Assembly: GCF_012295575.1 (NCBI RefSeq)
Contig: NZ_CP051180.1
Span: forward strand, 1,426,001 to 1,490,000
Direction: 5' to 3'
Source: Ferrimonas lipolytica
GTDB taxonomy: Bacteria; Pseudomonadota; Gammaproteobacteria; Enterobacterales; Shewanellaceae
DNA length: 64,000 bases
Shown here: positions 39,102 through 50,387 of the stretch, piece after piece
How positions within the stretch are numbered: the first letter of the stretch is position 1
Layout of the letters: each line of letters starts with the position of its first letter
The notes under the pieces: generated by a model
The model's database searches: none
The model's input: the letters and a program-made list of their open reading frames with translations, nothing else
What the model was told of the DNA's origin: nothing
Program-made: the position numbers and the translations under genes

Positions 39102-39815
39102 ATGAATAACAATACAAACGTAGATCCACAGGAAGTGGCAAAATTTGAGCAATTGGCAGCCACATGGTGGGACCCAGAAGGTCACTCAGGTCCACTCCAC
39201 GCTATGAACCCAGTTCGGGTGTCATTTATTGAACGTCACTGTGGTGGTTTATTCGACAAAAAGGTTGCCGACGTTGGTTGCGGTGGTGGTTTAGTCAGTG
39301 AAGCCATTGCTAAATGCGGCGCCCAAGTTACCGGATTAGATATGGGCGAAGAGCCCCTGGAAGTTGCAAGATTACACGCACTAGAAACGGGTATTGAGGT
39401 TGATTACCTTAATAGTACCGCTGAGCAACACGCCGATGGCTTCCAAGGCAAATACGATGTTGTTTGTTGCCTCGAGATGCTTGAGCACGTGCCTGATCCA
39501 CAATCAGTTATTAATGCCTGTATCAAGATGCTGAGGCCCGGCGGCCACTTGTTTATGTCGACCATAAATAAGACCCCAGAAGCGTACCTAACCACTATTG
39601 TTGGTGCCGAGCATCTGGTCAAGGCGTTACCTAAAGGAACTCACGACTTCAATAAGTTCCTGCGCCCATCCCAGCTTAGTCGCTGGTGTGAACAGCAAGG
39701 GATGCTTATGCAGCACGCCAGTGGTCTATTCTATAACCCGCTAACCAAAACGGTATCGCTGAACAAGTCACTGCGGGTTAACTACATCCTGCACGCGCAG
39801 AAGCCACAATCATGA
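39102..39815 (+). CDS. ubiG: ubiquinone biosynthesis O-methyltransferase
   Basis: SAM-dependent methyltransferase for both O-methylations of ubiquinone; 237 residues. The N-terminal ATWWDPEGHSGPLHAMNPVR block is specific to UbiG, the SAM site is VADVGCGGGLVSEAIA, and later LEMLEHVPDPQSV and TINKTPEAYL. A TATAAT at 39056-39061 lies about 40 bases before the ATG, a plausible -10. Divergent from gyrA, coupled to the following phosphatase gene with a 4-base overlap. Confidence 0.95.
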   Translation: MNNNTNVDPQEVAKFEQLAATWWDPEGHSGPLHAMNPVRVSFIERHCGGLFDKKVADVGCGGGLVSEAIAKCGAQVTGLDMGEEPLEVARLHALETGIEVDYLNSTAEQHADGFQGKYDVVCCLEMLEHVPDPQSVINACIKMLRPGGHLFMSTINKTPEAYLTTIVGAEHLVKALPKGTHDFNKFLRPSQLSRWCEQQGMLMQHASGLFYNPLTKTVSLNKSLRVNYILHAQKPQS

Positions 39816-40480
39816 GCGCCTCAGCCTACCAAGGGGTGTTGTTTGATCTCGATGGCACCCTACTCGACACAGCGCCCGATCTTGGCCTAGCAGCCAATGT
39901 CGCACTTGCGCAGTATGGCTTTCCGCCGATCAGCGCAGTTACCGCATCGCAGGTTAGTTCTCATGGCGCAGCGGGGTTGTTACGAGCAGGCCTAGGCGCA
40001 CATTATGATCGCACTGACATCATGCCGTTAAGAACCGCCCTGCTGGATTCATACGCTGATAACATCTGTATCGGTACATCACTTTACGATGGCGTGGCTG
40101 AGCTGATCGAATGGCTCGATGAAGAAGGAATCCCTTGGGGTATTGTCACCAACAAACCTGCATGGCTCACCACCCCGCTACTTAAGCACTTTCCACAGTT
40201 TAGTAACCGCAGCTGTACCGTCTCAGGTGATACCTGTGGCGTAGCCAAGCCCGATCCTAAACCAATGCACTTCGCAGCCCAGCAGATAGGCGTAGCGGAG
40301 TCAGACATTCTCTATGTTGGTGATGCTCAGCGCGATGTCGAGGCTGGTAAAAGCAGTGGCATGGATACCGTTGCCGCCCTCTGGGGCTATATTCGCCCAC
40401 AAGACCACCCGCAACAATGGCTGGCTAGCCATGATTGCCGAACGGTTAACGATCTACTTTCTCTACTCAAAAGCAAGTAG
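39812..40480 (+). CDS. HAD-family phosphoglycolate phosphatase-like hydrolase
   Basis: 222 residues. The haloacid dehalogenase motifs are FDLDGTLLDTAPDL (nucleophile aspartate and general acid), VTNKP, KPDPKP (lysine) and VGDAQRDVEAGKSSG. Members next to ubiG are annotated as phosphoglycolate phosphatase (Gph) or MupP-like N-acetylmuramate-6-phosphate phosphatase. The sequence does not separate these. The ATG overlaps the ubiG stop (ATGA). Confidence 0.88.
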   Translation: MSASAYQGVLFDLDGTLLDTAPDLGLAANVALAQYGFPPISAVTASQVSSHGAAGLLRAGLGAHYDRTDIMPLRTALLDSYADNICIGTSLYDGVAELIEWLDEEGIPWGIVTNKPAWLTTPLLKHFPQFSNRSCTVSGDTCGVAKPDPKPMHFAAQQIGVAESDILYVGDAQRDVEAGKSSGMDTVAALWGYIRPQDHPQQWLASHDCRTVNDLLSLLKSK

Positions 40481-40489
40481 ATCTCAGCA

Positions 40490-40528
40490 AACGATCGAAA
40501 AAATTATTTTTTCGATCGTTCATTTTTT
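40490..40528 (+). terminator. terminator after the ubiG-phosphatase pair
   Basis: 15-bp arms AACGATCGAAAAAAT and ATTTTTTCGATCGTT around a single central T, then a T7 run. Because the inner part is A/T only, the folded loop is probably larger. Confidence 0.85.
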
Positions 40529-40605
40529 TGATTGAAATTGACCAAAACCAAACGGGTAAAGCGCTTCAGCGTTAGGTGCTACTAACCCCGCTATTGTTCA
40601 CACTT

Positions 40606-40614
40606 TTATGCACA
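40606..40614. promoter_or_regulatory. DnaA box upstream of nrdA
   Basis: TTATGCACA fits the TTATNCACA DnaA consensus. A second weaker match, TTGTTCACA, lies at 40594-40602. DnaA is known to act on nrdAB in E. coli. Position is about 195 bases before nrdA. Confidence 0.5.
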
Positions 40615-40653
40615 GCATGTTCACAGTAAGCCCACTTGATCCCTTCGCCCAAC

Positions 40654-40669
40654 CGCTCTATCTTGTATC
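40654..40669. promoter_or_regulatory. NrdR box 1
   Basis: CCGCTCTATCTTGTAT matches about 11 of 16 positions of the NrdR consensus acaCwAtATaTwGtgt and lies 30 bases (about three helical turns) from box 2. NrdR represses ribonucleotide reductase genes. Confidence 0.72.
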
Positions 40670-40683
40670 CCCATCCAATAGAG

Positions 40684-40699
40684 GCACTATATCTTGTGC
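40684..40699. promoter_or_regulatory. NrdR box 2
   Basis: GCACTATATCTTGTGC matches nearly all positions of the NrdR consensus. A TATAAT at 40720-40725 is the likely -10 of nrdA, so this box covers the -35 region and would block RNA polymerase. Confidence 0.82.
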
Positions 40700-40808
40700 C
40701 CCGAAGCAAAAGTAATAACTATAATTACCTACGTCACAGGATCAGTGACGATGGCCACATGACAAGGAACTGTCTTCGGCCACCACACACGGATAATAAA
40801 ATCACGCT

Positions 40809-43085
40809 ATGAATGGCAACCTACTCGTCACCAAACGCAACGGCACCAAAGAATCGATAGATCTGGAAAAGATCCATCGCGTGATAACTTGGGCTGCAAA
40901 GGATCTTCACAACGTGTCAGTTTCCCAAGTGGAACTGGCCGCTCATATCCACTTTTTTGATGGCATCGAGACCGAAGCCATTCACGAAACCATCATTAAA
41001 GCCGCAGCAGACCTTATCAGCGAAGAAACCCCAGATTACCAATATCTCGCAGCGCGATTAGCGGTATTTCATTTGCGTAAAAAGGCCTATGGCCAATTTG
41101 AGCCGCCGCATCTTTATGATCACGTTACCAAGATGGCCGAAGCGGGACTGTACGACCAACACCTGTTAGCAGACTATAGCCGTGATGAATTAAACGAGCT
41201 AAACGAGCACCTTGACCATTGGCGTGATATGGACTTCTCCTATGCCGCAGTCAAGCAGCTTGAAGGCAAGTACTTGGTCCAGAATCGAGTAACTGGCCAG
41301 ATCTACGAGAGCGCTCAGTTTCTGTATATGTTGGTATCGGCGTGCTTGTTCTCCAATTACTCGCGCGCTACCCGTTTGGATTACGTCAAACGCTTCTATG
41401 ATGCGGTGTCGCAGTTTAAGATCTCACTGCCTACCCCCATCATGAGCGGGGTACGCACACCCACTCGCCAATTTAGTTCCTGCGTGCTGATTGAGTGTGG
41501 CGATAGTTTAGATTCCATCAATGCCACCTCGGCCTCAATCGTTAAGTACGTCAGCCAGCGAGCAGGTATTGGTATCAATGCCGGTAACATCCGTGCATTG
41601 GGCAGCCCTATCCGTGGCGGCGAAGCGTTTCATACCGGTTTACTGCCATTCTTTAAGCACTTCCAGACCGCGGTGAAGTCATGCTCGCAAGGCGGTGTTC
41701 GTGGTGGTGCCGCTACCCTGTTCTACCCGTTGTGGCATCTAGAGGTAGAAGATCTGCTGGTGCTCAAGAACAACCGCGGTACCGAAGCCAACCGTATCCG
41801 TCATATGGATTACGGTGTTCAGATCAACAAAACCCTTTACCAACGCTTGATTGATGGTGCCAGCGTTACCCTCTTCTCGCCGTCCGACGTACCAGGCCTG
41901 TATGACGCATTCTTTGCCGATCAAGATAAATTTGAAGCGCTGTACTGCCAATATGAACAGGATCCATCTATTCGTAAGCGCAGCGTTAAAGCGGTCGAAT
42001 TGTTCTCACTGTTGATGCAAGAACGCGCCTCTACCGGTCGTATTTACATCCAACACGTTGATCACTGCAATACCCACAGCCCATTTGATCCAAGTGTGGC
42101 ACCAATCAAGCAGTCAAATCTCTGCTTAGAGATCGCTCTGCCGACCAAGCCGTTACAAGATTTCAACGACGAAAACGGTGAGATCGCGCTGTGCACTCTA
42201 TCCGCCTTTAACCTCGGAGCCATCGACTCACTAGACGAGTTGGAAGAGCTGGCCCAGTTAGCAGTACGTGCTCTGGATAGCCTCTTGGATTACCAAGACT
42301 ATCCCGTTAACGCAGCACGGATTAGTACCATGAATCGCCGTACGTTAGGCATTGGTGTCATCAACTTTGCGTACTATCTCGCTAAGAATGGCAAACGCTA
42401 CAGTGATGGCAGCGGCAACGGCCTGACCCACAAAACCTTTGAAGCGATTCAATACTACTTACTCAAGGCTTCAAACGAATTGGCTCAAGAGCATGGAGCT
42501 TGCCCAGCGTTTGACGAAACAACGTATAGCCAAGGTGTGCTCCCTATCGACACCTACAAGCGCAGCTTGGATGAGATTGTCGATGAACCACTGCACCTTG
42601 ACTGGGAAACACTGCGTAGCAATATTGTTAAGCACGGCTTACGTAACTCAACTCTCTCAGCGTTAATGCCGTCGGAGACCTCATCGCAAATATCCAATGC
42701 TACTAATGGCATCGAACCGCCTCGTGGATTGGTGTCGGTTAAAGCATCGAAAGATGGCGTAATGAAACAGGTAGTTCCGGGTATTGAGACCTTAGCAGAT
42801 AGCTATGAACTGCTTTGGAATATCCCGTCGAACAACGGTTACTTACAGTTGGTTGGGGTGATGCAGAAGTTTGTCGACCAAGCGATCTCAGCCAACACCA
42901 ACTACGACCCCTCTCGATTCCCAGAGGGTCGTATGCCAATCAAGACATTATTAACCGACCTGATGCTTGCTTATAAATACGGCCTCAAGACGCTGTACTA
43001 CCAGAACACCCGCGATGGTCAAACCGATGCAACCGCCGATACCGACGGTGATGATGATTGCGCCGGCGGCGCGTGCAAGATTTAA
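40809..43085 (+). CDS. nrdA: ribonucleoside-diphosphate reductase subunit alpha (class Ia)
   Basis: 758 residues. N-terminal ATP-cone (LVTKRNGTKESIDLEKIHRV) for allosteric activity control, then the catalytic barrel with RQFSSCVLIECGDSLDS, NLCLEIALPT and ALCTLSAFNLGAI holding the active-site cysteines, and the C-terminal redox pair in CAGGACKI. Makes dNDPs with NrdB. Preceded by NrdR boxes and a DnaA box. nrdB follows after 12 bases. Encoded with yfaE in the usual enteric-type order. Confidence 0.97.
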   Translation: MNGNLLVTKRNGTKESIDLEKIHRVITWAAKDLHNVSVSQVELAAHIHFFDGIETEAIHETIIKAAADLISEETPDYQYLAARLAVFHLRKKAYGQFEPPHLYDHVTKMAEAGLYDQHLLADYSRDELNELNEHLDHWRDMDFSYAAVKQLEGKYLVQNRVTGQIYESAQFLYMLVSACLFSNYSRATRLDYVKRFYDAVSQFKISLPTPIMSGVRTPTRQFSSCVLIECGDSLDSINATSASIVKYVSQRAGIGINAGNIRALGSPIRGGEAFHTGLLPFFKHFQTAVKSCSQGGVRGGAATLFYPLWHLEVEDLLVLKNNRGTEANRIRHMDYGVQINKTLYQRLIDGASVTLFSPSDVPGLYDAFFADQDKFEALYCQYEQDPSIRKRSVKAVELFSLLMQERASTGRIYIQHVDHCNTHSPFDPSVAPIKQSNLCLEIALPTKPLQDFNDENGEIALCTLSAFNLGAIDSLDELEELAQLAVRALDSLLDYQDYPVNAARISTMNRRTLGIGVINFAYYLAKNGKRYSDGSGNGLTHKTFEAIQYYLLKASNELAQEHGACPAFDETTYSQGVLPIDTYKRSLDEIVDEPLHLDWETLRSNIVKHGLRNSTLSALMPSETSSQISNATNGIEPPRGLVSVKASKDGVMKQVVPGIETLADSYELLWNIPSNNGYLQLVGVMQKFVDQAISANTNYDPSRFPEGRMPIKTLLTDLMLAYKYGLKTLYYQNTRDGQTDATADTDGDDDCAGGACKI

Positions 43086-43097
43086 GGGCCTACTAAC

Positions 43098-44246
43098 ATG
43101 ACCGAAGCAATGACTCATAAATACAGCACCTTCTCTCGGGTAGCCAATAATGCGCTAACCGAGCCGATGTTCTTAGGTAATCCAGTAAATGTGGCCCGAT
43201 TTGATCAACAACGTCACCCTCATTTCGAACGTCTGATTGAAAAGCAGTTATCTTTTTTCTGGCGACCAGAGGAGGTTGATGTAGCTAAAGACCGGATCGA
43301 CTACAACGCCTTGGCACCGCACGAGCAGCACATCTTCATCTCCAATTTGAAGTACCAAACCCTGCTTGATTCCATTCAAGGCCGTAGTCCTAACGTGGCA
43401 TTGCTGCCATTGGTGTCATTGCCAGAGCTCGAAACGTGGATTGAAACCTGGTCGTTCTACGAGACCATCCACTCTCGCTCGTACACCCACATCATCCGTA
43501 ATATTATCGGCAACCCCGCCGAAGTGTTCGACGATATCGTAGTTAATGAAGAGATCTTAAAACGCGCAGGGGATATCTCAAAGTACTACGACGATCTGAT
43601 CGATATCAGCCAAAAGTATCAACAACTCGGTGAAGGTGAGCATCAACTTAACGGCGAAACCATCAACATCCGAAAACGTGATATCAAGAAAAAGCTCTAT
43701 CTGTGTTTGATGTCAGTCAACGTACTGGAAGCGGTACGTTTCTACGTATCCTTTGCTTGCTCCTTCGCTTTTGCTGAGCAAGAAAAGATGGAAGGCAACG
43801 CCAAGATCATTCGCCTTATCGCCCGTGACGAACAGCTGCACCTCCAAGGCACCCAGCACATGATCAACCTGATGCTGGACGGTAAAGATGATCCAGACAT
43901 GGCTGCCATTGGCATGGAGTGTCATATGGACGCCATCGACATCTTCCGTAAGGCAGCGCAGCAAGAGAAAGAGTGGGCGGAGTATCTGTTTAAAGACGGT
44001 TCAATGTTGGGCATGAACAAAACCATTCTTGAGGATTACGTCGAGTTCATTACCAACCAACGAATGGAAGCCATTGGTTTACCACCGCTGTTTGAGAAGC
44101 GCTCTAATCCACTGCCGTGGATGAGCAAATGGCTAGAGTCTGACGCAGTCCAGGTTGCGCCCCAAGAAGTTGAGGTAAGCTCATACCTGACCAACCAGAT
44201 TGACAACCAGATTGAAGAACAAGATCTGGCGGACTTTACTCTATGA
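43098..44246 (+). CDS. nrdB: ribonucleoside-diphosphate reductase subunit beta
   Basis: 382 residues. The di-iron and tyrosyl radical subunit: [31 protein letters not shown] with the radical tyrosine, and the iron-binding glutamates and histidines in [11 protein letters not shown] and [14 protein letters not shown]. The C-terminus ([10 protein letters not shown]) ends with the residues that dock to NrdA. A second ATG at 43110 could also be the start. Its stop overlaps yfaE as ATGA. Confidence 0.97.
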   Translation: MTEAMTHKYSTFSRVANNALTEPMFLGNPVNVARFDQQRHPHFERLIEKQLSFFWRPEEVDVAKDRIDYNALAPHEQHIFISNLKYQTLLDSIQGRSPNVALLPLVSLPELETWIETWSFYETIHSRSYTHIIRNIIGNPAEVFDDIVVNEEILKRAGDISKYYDDLIDISQKYQQLGEGEHQLNGETINIRKRDIKKKLYLCLMSVNVLEAVRFYVSFACSFAFAEQEKMEGNAKIIRLIARDEQLHLQGTQHMINLMLDGKDDPDMAAIGMECHMDAIDIFRKAAQQEKEWAEYLFKDGSMLGMNKTILEDYVEFITNQRMEAIGLPPLFEKRSNPLPWMSKWLESDAVQVAPQEVEVSSYLTNQIDNQIEEQDLADFTL

Positions 44247-44488
44247 TCCATCAAGTCACCTTGCCTAACGGCGATTTAGCTGAACATAAAGAGGGCGAAC
44301 CTTTACTCGCTTTGCTTAAAGAGAACGGCTTGTACAGCGAATGCCAAAACGGCTTTTGTGGCGCTTGTAAGACCAAGGTGAAATGCGGCAGCGTCCGTTA
44401 TCTGTTTGAGCCGATGGCACGTATCCAAGCGGATGAGGTGCTGCCTTGCTGCTGTACACCAACCAGCAATATTGAAGTTGAGTATTGA
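44243..44488 (+). CDS. yfaE: 2Fe-2S ferredoxin-like protein YfaE
   Basis: 81 residues; a plant-type [2Fe-2S] ferredoxin with C-Q-NGF-C-GA-C (CQNGFCGAC) and a later cysteine (CCCTP). YfaE maintains the NrdB diferric-tyrosyl radical cofactor. It overlaps nrdB by 4 bases and is followed by a terminator. Confidence 0.93.
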   Translation: MIHQVTLPNGDLAEHKEGEPLLALLKENGLYSECQNGFCGACKTKVKCGSVRYLFEPMARIQADEVLPCCCTPTSNIEVEY

Positions 44489-44512
44489 TGTGGTCTCGAC
44501 AGATTGAAATAT

Positions 44513-44537
44513 AGGAGCTTTTAGCTCCTTTATTTTT
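44513..44537 (+). terminator. terminator after yfaE
   Basis: AGGAGC (44513-44518), loop, GCTCCT (44524-44529), then TTATTTTT. It lies 24 bases after the yfaE stop. Confidence 0.85.
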
Positions 44538-44658
44538 ACCTGGTACAGCCAAACACTAAAATACTGGTAGTCAATTACTGCCGATCACAAATCGATAGCT
44601 GCAGCCCACGCAACAGATACCACATTCATCGTAACTGACCATCACCGCTCAATGTCCG

Positions 44659-44672
44659 ATGATATAGATCAA
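44659..44672. promoter_or_regulatory. FNR box upstream of the C_GCAxxG_C_C gene
   Basis: ATGAT-ATAG-ATCAA matches 9 of the 10 fixed positions of TTGATnnnnATCAA. The centre (44665.5) lies 32 bases before the centre of the -10 candidate TATATT at 44695-44700, which puts it near -41.5 relative to the expected start point: the class II activation geometry. Confidence 0.78.
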
Positions 44673-44694
44673 ACTGAATATCAATTAATTAACC

Positions 44695-44700
44695 TATATT
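44695..44700 (+). promoter_or_regulatory. -10 element of the putative FNR-dependent promoter
   Basis: TATATT, 5 of 6 to TATAAT. No good -35 is present, as expected for an activator-dependent promoter. The start codon at 44776 is about 70 bases downstream of the expected transcription start. Confidence 0.6.
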
Positions 44701-44775
44701 GGCAGCGGAACTTCTCTCCTTTTTTGTTACCTATTTAACGTGACACAGGGATAATTACTCCTGTGGAGGACAGCT

Positions 44776-45351
44776 ATGCCATTACCACTACGTACCGAAC
44801 CCAATGCTCACCTTCCCGTAAGAAAACAGCGCTTAGAAAACCGCAAAGCGGAAAGGGCTCGAAGCTATTCACCCAGCAGTACTGAAACGCGTGTCGAAGC
44901 TGAATCGCTCTACCGCGAAGGTAAATTTCTCTGCTCAGAGGCGGTTTTTACTACGGTTAACAACTATCTTGGTCAACCAGCGGACAGCACAATGGTTAAA
45001 ATGGCATCGGGGTTTCCGGTTGGCATCGGTATGGCAGGATGTTTATGTGGTGCTTTGTCCGGTGGGGTAATGGCATTAGGGCTAAAACATGGCCGTGAAC
45101 AAGCTGGGGAGGAACTGTCCGATGAGATATTTCCGTTATCTGCCGAGTTACATGACCGTTTTATACGTCGTAATAAAGTGAGTTGTTGTCGCAAGTTGAT
45201 TAGCAAAATGGAATTTGGTTCTGAGCAACATCTACAACAATGTATCCGTTTTACCGGTGAAGTAGCGGCAGACGTAATTGATCTACTCGAACACGGCATT
45301 ACGCACCCTCAAGCCGCAGCTACAGCGATTGATGAGTGCAGCGGCTGTTGA
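44776..45351 (+). CDS. C_GCAxxG_C_C family redox protein
   Basis: 191 residues. The family is named for its cysteine pattern; here CSEAVF (first C), GCLCGALSGG (GC-x-C-G-A-x2-G), the CC pair in KVSCCRKLI and the QQCIRFTG cysteine, with a C-terminal ECSGC. Members are linked with anaerobic or redox metabolism, but no precise reaction is established. The first 40-45 residues (basic, LENRKAERARSYS) precede the family domain and have no recognisable signal. GGAGG 8 bases before the ATG supports the start. The promoter has a well-placed FNR box, so expression in low oxygen is likely. Confidence 0.86.
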   Translation: MPLPLRTEPNAHLPVRKQRLENRKAERARSYSPSSTETRVEAESLYREGKFLCSEAVFTTVNNYLGQPADSTMVKMASGFPVGIGMAGCLCGALSGGVMALGLKHGREQAGEELSDEIFPLSAELHDRFIRRNKVSCCRKLISKMEFGSEQHLQQCIRFTGEVAADVIDLLEHGITHPQAAATAIDECSGC

Positions 45352-45453
45352 GCAATATACTGGCGCAAAAACAATTAGGGCGTGGTAGTGATAGCGCGCC
45401 CTAACTTGTTCACATAGCTAATGGTGACAGTCAAAATAACGACTGTTACCGAC

Positions 45454-45708
45454 TTAGTTTACCAAGCGTTTAACCAAATCAATGTACTCTTCCATACACT
45501 CTTCGGCGCTCCGACCAGCTTGTTTTTCCCATGCCGTAAATTTAGCAAATTTAGCCATCGAAAATGCTGACGGGCGAGTACCGGTGCAATCCCCTTCGGA
45601 TGCTTGTTTGAACAAGCTATATAGCGACAAAAGCATATCGTTATTCGGCCGAGTGGTTAACGTATTCAATTGCTCTTGTGCCTGTTCGAACTGCTGGTGA
45701 ATATCCAT
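45454..45708 (-). CDS. acyl-CoA-binding protein
   Basis: 84 residues, the length of the ACBP family. LLSLYSLFKQASEGDCTGTRPSAF and AKFAKFTAWEKQAGRSAEECMEEYIDLV match the signature (YxLFKQAxxGD...RP...KxxAW). Binds long-chain acyl-CoA in the cytoplasm. ATG at 45708 is chosen because the 24 residues upstream in the open frame are not family sequence. It is close to fadH, consistent with fatty acid handling. Confidence 0.9.
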   Translation of the reverse strand: MDIHQQFEQAQEQLNTLTTRPNNDMLLSLYSLFKQASEGDCTGTRPSAFSMAKFAKFTAWEKQAGRSAEECMEEYIDLVKRLVN

Positions 45709-45862
45709 ATGGTGGTTCCATTCCTTGATTAGGTACGCCGATCCAATACGGCGCCCTCTATGTAAATAGAGTATTAACACTAAATTATTAGTGAATTTAG
45801 CTCAAGAAAAGAAACGAAAACACTTTGTCCATAAATAAAGTATGGGTAATTGCCGTTCACTT

Positions 45863-46040
45863 TGACTGTGTAATAGTTAGCTGTTGAAGTTTATCTTAAG
45901 CCTTCGGCTCTACCGATTGCAGTACTCTTAAGGGGTTATGTCGCGGTGGCGACGGCACATTCTTGTATGCAGGGGAGCTCCGCCCCCTTTGGAATCCCAC
46001 TTACCTTAGGTCGCAGTCCAAAACGCTTCACTGACCAGCC
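45863..46040 (+). repeat. dispersed intergenic repeat, copy C
   Basis: About 178 bases. TGTTGAAGTTTATCTTAAG, GCCTTCGGCTCTACCGAT, TGTCGCGGTGGCGACGGCA, CATTCTTGTATGCA, GGGGAGCTCCGCCCC and CCTTAGGTCGCAGTCCAAAA link the left half to copies B and D and the middle to copy A. The right end beyond CGCTTCACTGA is not recognisable, so this copy appears truncated there. Confidence 0.8.
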
Positions 46041-46206
46041 ATGCAATAAATTGGCACTATTTCATAAAGCGTTTCGCGCCGATAACGTACGGTAACTTAT
46101 CAAAAAATGTTGCCGCTTTTGGAGAATCATTGCTACCTAAGGTGAGGTGACACAGCCAATCAGTTAATCTTACCGCCGTGTGGTGGAGTCACTACCTAAA
46201 CCATAG
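46041..46206. other. rest of the intergenic region before the fadH terminator
   Basis: About 165 bases, together with 45709-45862 the only unassigned part of the 553-base gap between the acyl-CoA-binding protein and fadH genes. No gene or motif was recognised. The promoter of the acyl-CoA-binding protein gene must lie in 45709-45862. Confidence 0.4.
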
Positions 46207-46207
46207 T

Positions 46208-46232
46208 AAAAAGGCCGCCTTTGGGCAGCCTT
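46208..46232 (-). terminator. terminator after fadH
   Basis: On the minus strand AAGGCTGCC, short loop, GGCGGCCTT followed by a T-run. One mismatch in the stem. It lies about 30 bases past the fadH stop. Confidence 0.75.
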
Positions 46233-46261
46233 GATGCTGAATATACCAACCACGTGATTGG

Positions 46262-48304
<2,043 letters not shown>

Positions 48305-48438
48305 TTATTTGTTACACAGTAATAGCTCTAGAGTAACGACTCAACCCCCGTTTGATATAACACCTTACAATTGCCGTTCCATAGTTAGAACCCAATCAGG
48401 TAGCATTACAGTAATGTCAAAATAAAGGAATTACCTCC

Positions 48439-50280
48439 ATGCCCAAACGGCCTTCATTAATCGGACGTTTCTTTCGGTTAATATTTTCGGTAATCAACGG
48501 CTTTCGCCGATTAGTGCTCAACGTTTTGTTCTTCGGGATCTTAGCTGCAATCATCGTTAGCTTAGGTTCAGATAGTCAGTCACCTAGCCTACAGAACGGC
48601 GCTGCGTTGGTTATCCCACTCAATGGCATTGTGGTTGAAGAGCTTAGCGAAGTGGATCCCGTCGCTGCGCTGTTCGGGCAAAACAGCGAGGAACCGCAAG
48701 AGATATTGTTGTCGGAACTGCTGCATACCATTCAACAGGCAGGTAAAGACGACCGCATTGGCGGCATCGTGTTAAAGCCCGGCAATCTTGGTGCCGGTTT
48801 GTCAAAGTTGGAAGACATTGGCCACGCTCTAACTGAATACAAAGAGAGCGGCAAACCACTGCTATTTATCGGTGGTGGCATTGAACAAACCAATTACTAT
48901 TTGGCGTCGTTTGCTGACAACATCACCATCAACAGTGGTGGCGGAGTTGCTATTGAAGGTCTGGGCATGAGTCGCCTCTACTATAAAGAAGCGCTTGATA
49001 AGCTGCAGATCACCACGCACCTATACCGTGTAGGTAAATATAAATCATTCGCTGAATCGTACACTCGCAACGACATGTCCGATCCTGCTCGTGAAGCCTC
49101 ACAAGCTGTAATAGACGACCTATGGGGCAGCTACGTTGATACTGTTAGTAGCAATCGAGATATTGACCCGCGAGTGTTAGCACCGAGTTTGGATAATGTT
49201 TCACAGCTGCTCGAAGAGAGCGATAACGATACCGCGAAGATGGCGCTGAGCACTGGCTTGGTTGATCAACTGGCAACGGATATTGAGATGCGTGCTGGTT
49301 TAATGCAAACCTTCGGAGCTGATGAAGATGACGAGCATCAGCTTAATGCTATCGGCTACCGTGATTACGCCAGCTTAGTGGCAACCAGCAGTAATCCGCT
49401 CATCGAAGACAAGATTGCCATTGTTGTAGCAAAAGGCACCATCCTTAACGGCGACCAGCCACCAGGTACCATTGGTGGTGTGTCCACTGCGAAGCTGCTG
49501 CGCGAAGCCCGTTTCGACGAGCAGGTTAAAGCCGTGGTATTACGAGTAGACAGCGGCGGTGGCAGTGCCTATGCCTCAGAGCAACTGCGCCAAGAGGTAT
49601 TAGCGCTGCAAGCTGCTGGTAAACCAGTTGTGGCCTCAATGGGCTCTGTGGCCGCGTCAGGTGGTTATTGGATTTCTGCCAGTGCCGATCGGATCTTTGC
49701 CCAAGAGGATACCATCACCGGCTCTATCGGTATCATCAGTATGTTCCAAACCTTTGAAAAGGCAGCTGAGTTTGTCGGTGTTCATCAAGACGGTGTCGCA
49801 ACCAGTGATATTCGAGAAATCAGCTTTATCGAGCCGTTGAACGAAAAGATCGGGCCAATTGTACAGCGCTTAATGGACAAGGGTTATCACGATTTTATCA
49901 GCCTTGTTTCACAATCCCGTGGTTTGGATTTGGCGACGGTCGATTCAGTCGCTCAAGGGCGAATTTGGAGCGGTATCGACGCGCTTGAATTGGGATTGGT
50001 TGATGAGATAGGTAGCCTTGATCAAGCGATTGCCGCCGCTGCAGACTTAGCGTCCATCGGCAGCTATGACACTAAGGTAATTAGCCATGAACTTACTCCA
50101 GAACAGGAGCTTATCCGCGAGATCCTAAACTCTGTTTCGGTATACATGCCCGAGCCAAGTACCGACACCAAGCTGCTGTGGCAGTTGAAAGGGTTACTCA
50201 AACCGATTGAAGCTCAACTGCGACTCAACGATCCCAATAACCTGTACTACCTGTGTGTTGAGTGTGACAACATCCGCTAA
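48439..50280 (+). CDS. sppA: signal peptide peptidase SppA, 67 kDa type
   Basis: 613 residues; cleaves remnant signal peptides at the inner membrane. N-terminal membrane helix (about 24-44), then two tandem S49 domains. The catalytic lysine is K202 in VGKYKSFAESYTRNDM and the nucleophile serine is S407 in SVAASGGYWIS, separated between the two halves as in E. coli (K209, S409). AAAGGA precedes the ATG. Confidence 0.95.
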   Translation: MPKRPSLIGRFFRLIFSVINGFRRLVLNVLFFGILAAIIVSLGSDSQSPSLQNGAALVIPLNGIVVEELSEVDPVAALFGQNSEEPQEILLSELLHTIQQAGKDDRIGGIVLKPGNLGAGLSKLEDIGHALTEYKESGKPLLFIGGGIEQTNYYLASFADNITINSGGGVAIEGLGMSRLYYKEALDKLQITTHLYRVGKYKSFAESYTRNDMSDPAREASQAVIDDLWGSYVDTVSSNRDIDPRVLAPSLDNVSQLLEESDNDTAKMALSTGLVDQLATDIEMRAGLMQTFGADEDDEHQLNAIGYRDYASLVATSSNPLIEDKIAIVVAKGTILNGDQPPGTIGGVSTAKLLREARFDEQVKAVVLRVDSGGGSAYASEQLRQEVLALQAAGKPVVASMGSVAASGGYWISASADRIFAQEDTITGSIGIISMFQTFEKAAEFVGVHQDGVATSDIREISFIEPLNEKIGPIVQRLMDKGYHDFISLVSQSRGLDLATVDSVAQGRIWSGIDALELGLVDEIGSLDQAIAAAADLASIGSYDTKVISHELTPEQELIREILNSVSVYMPEPSTDTKLLWQLKGLLKPIEAQLRLNDPNNLYYLCVECDNIR

Positions 50281-50306
50281 ATTTAATCGCACTTAAGAAC
50301 TTCGTT

Positions 50307-50335
50307 AAGCCTAGCAATTTGCTAGGCTTTCTTTT
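50307..50335 (+). terminator. terminator after sppA
   Basis: AAGCCTAGC (50307-50315), 5-base loop, GCTAGGCTT (50321-50329), then TCTTTT. Confidence 0.85.
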
Positions 50336-50387
50336 GTAAAAAGGGGCGCTATAATCCCGCCCTATTCTCTTTATTTGGGTCTTTCGC

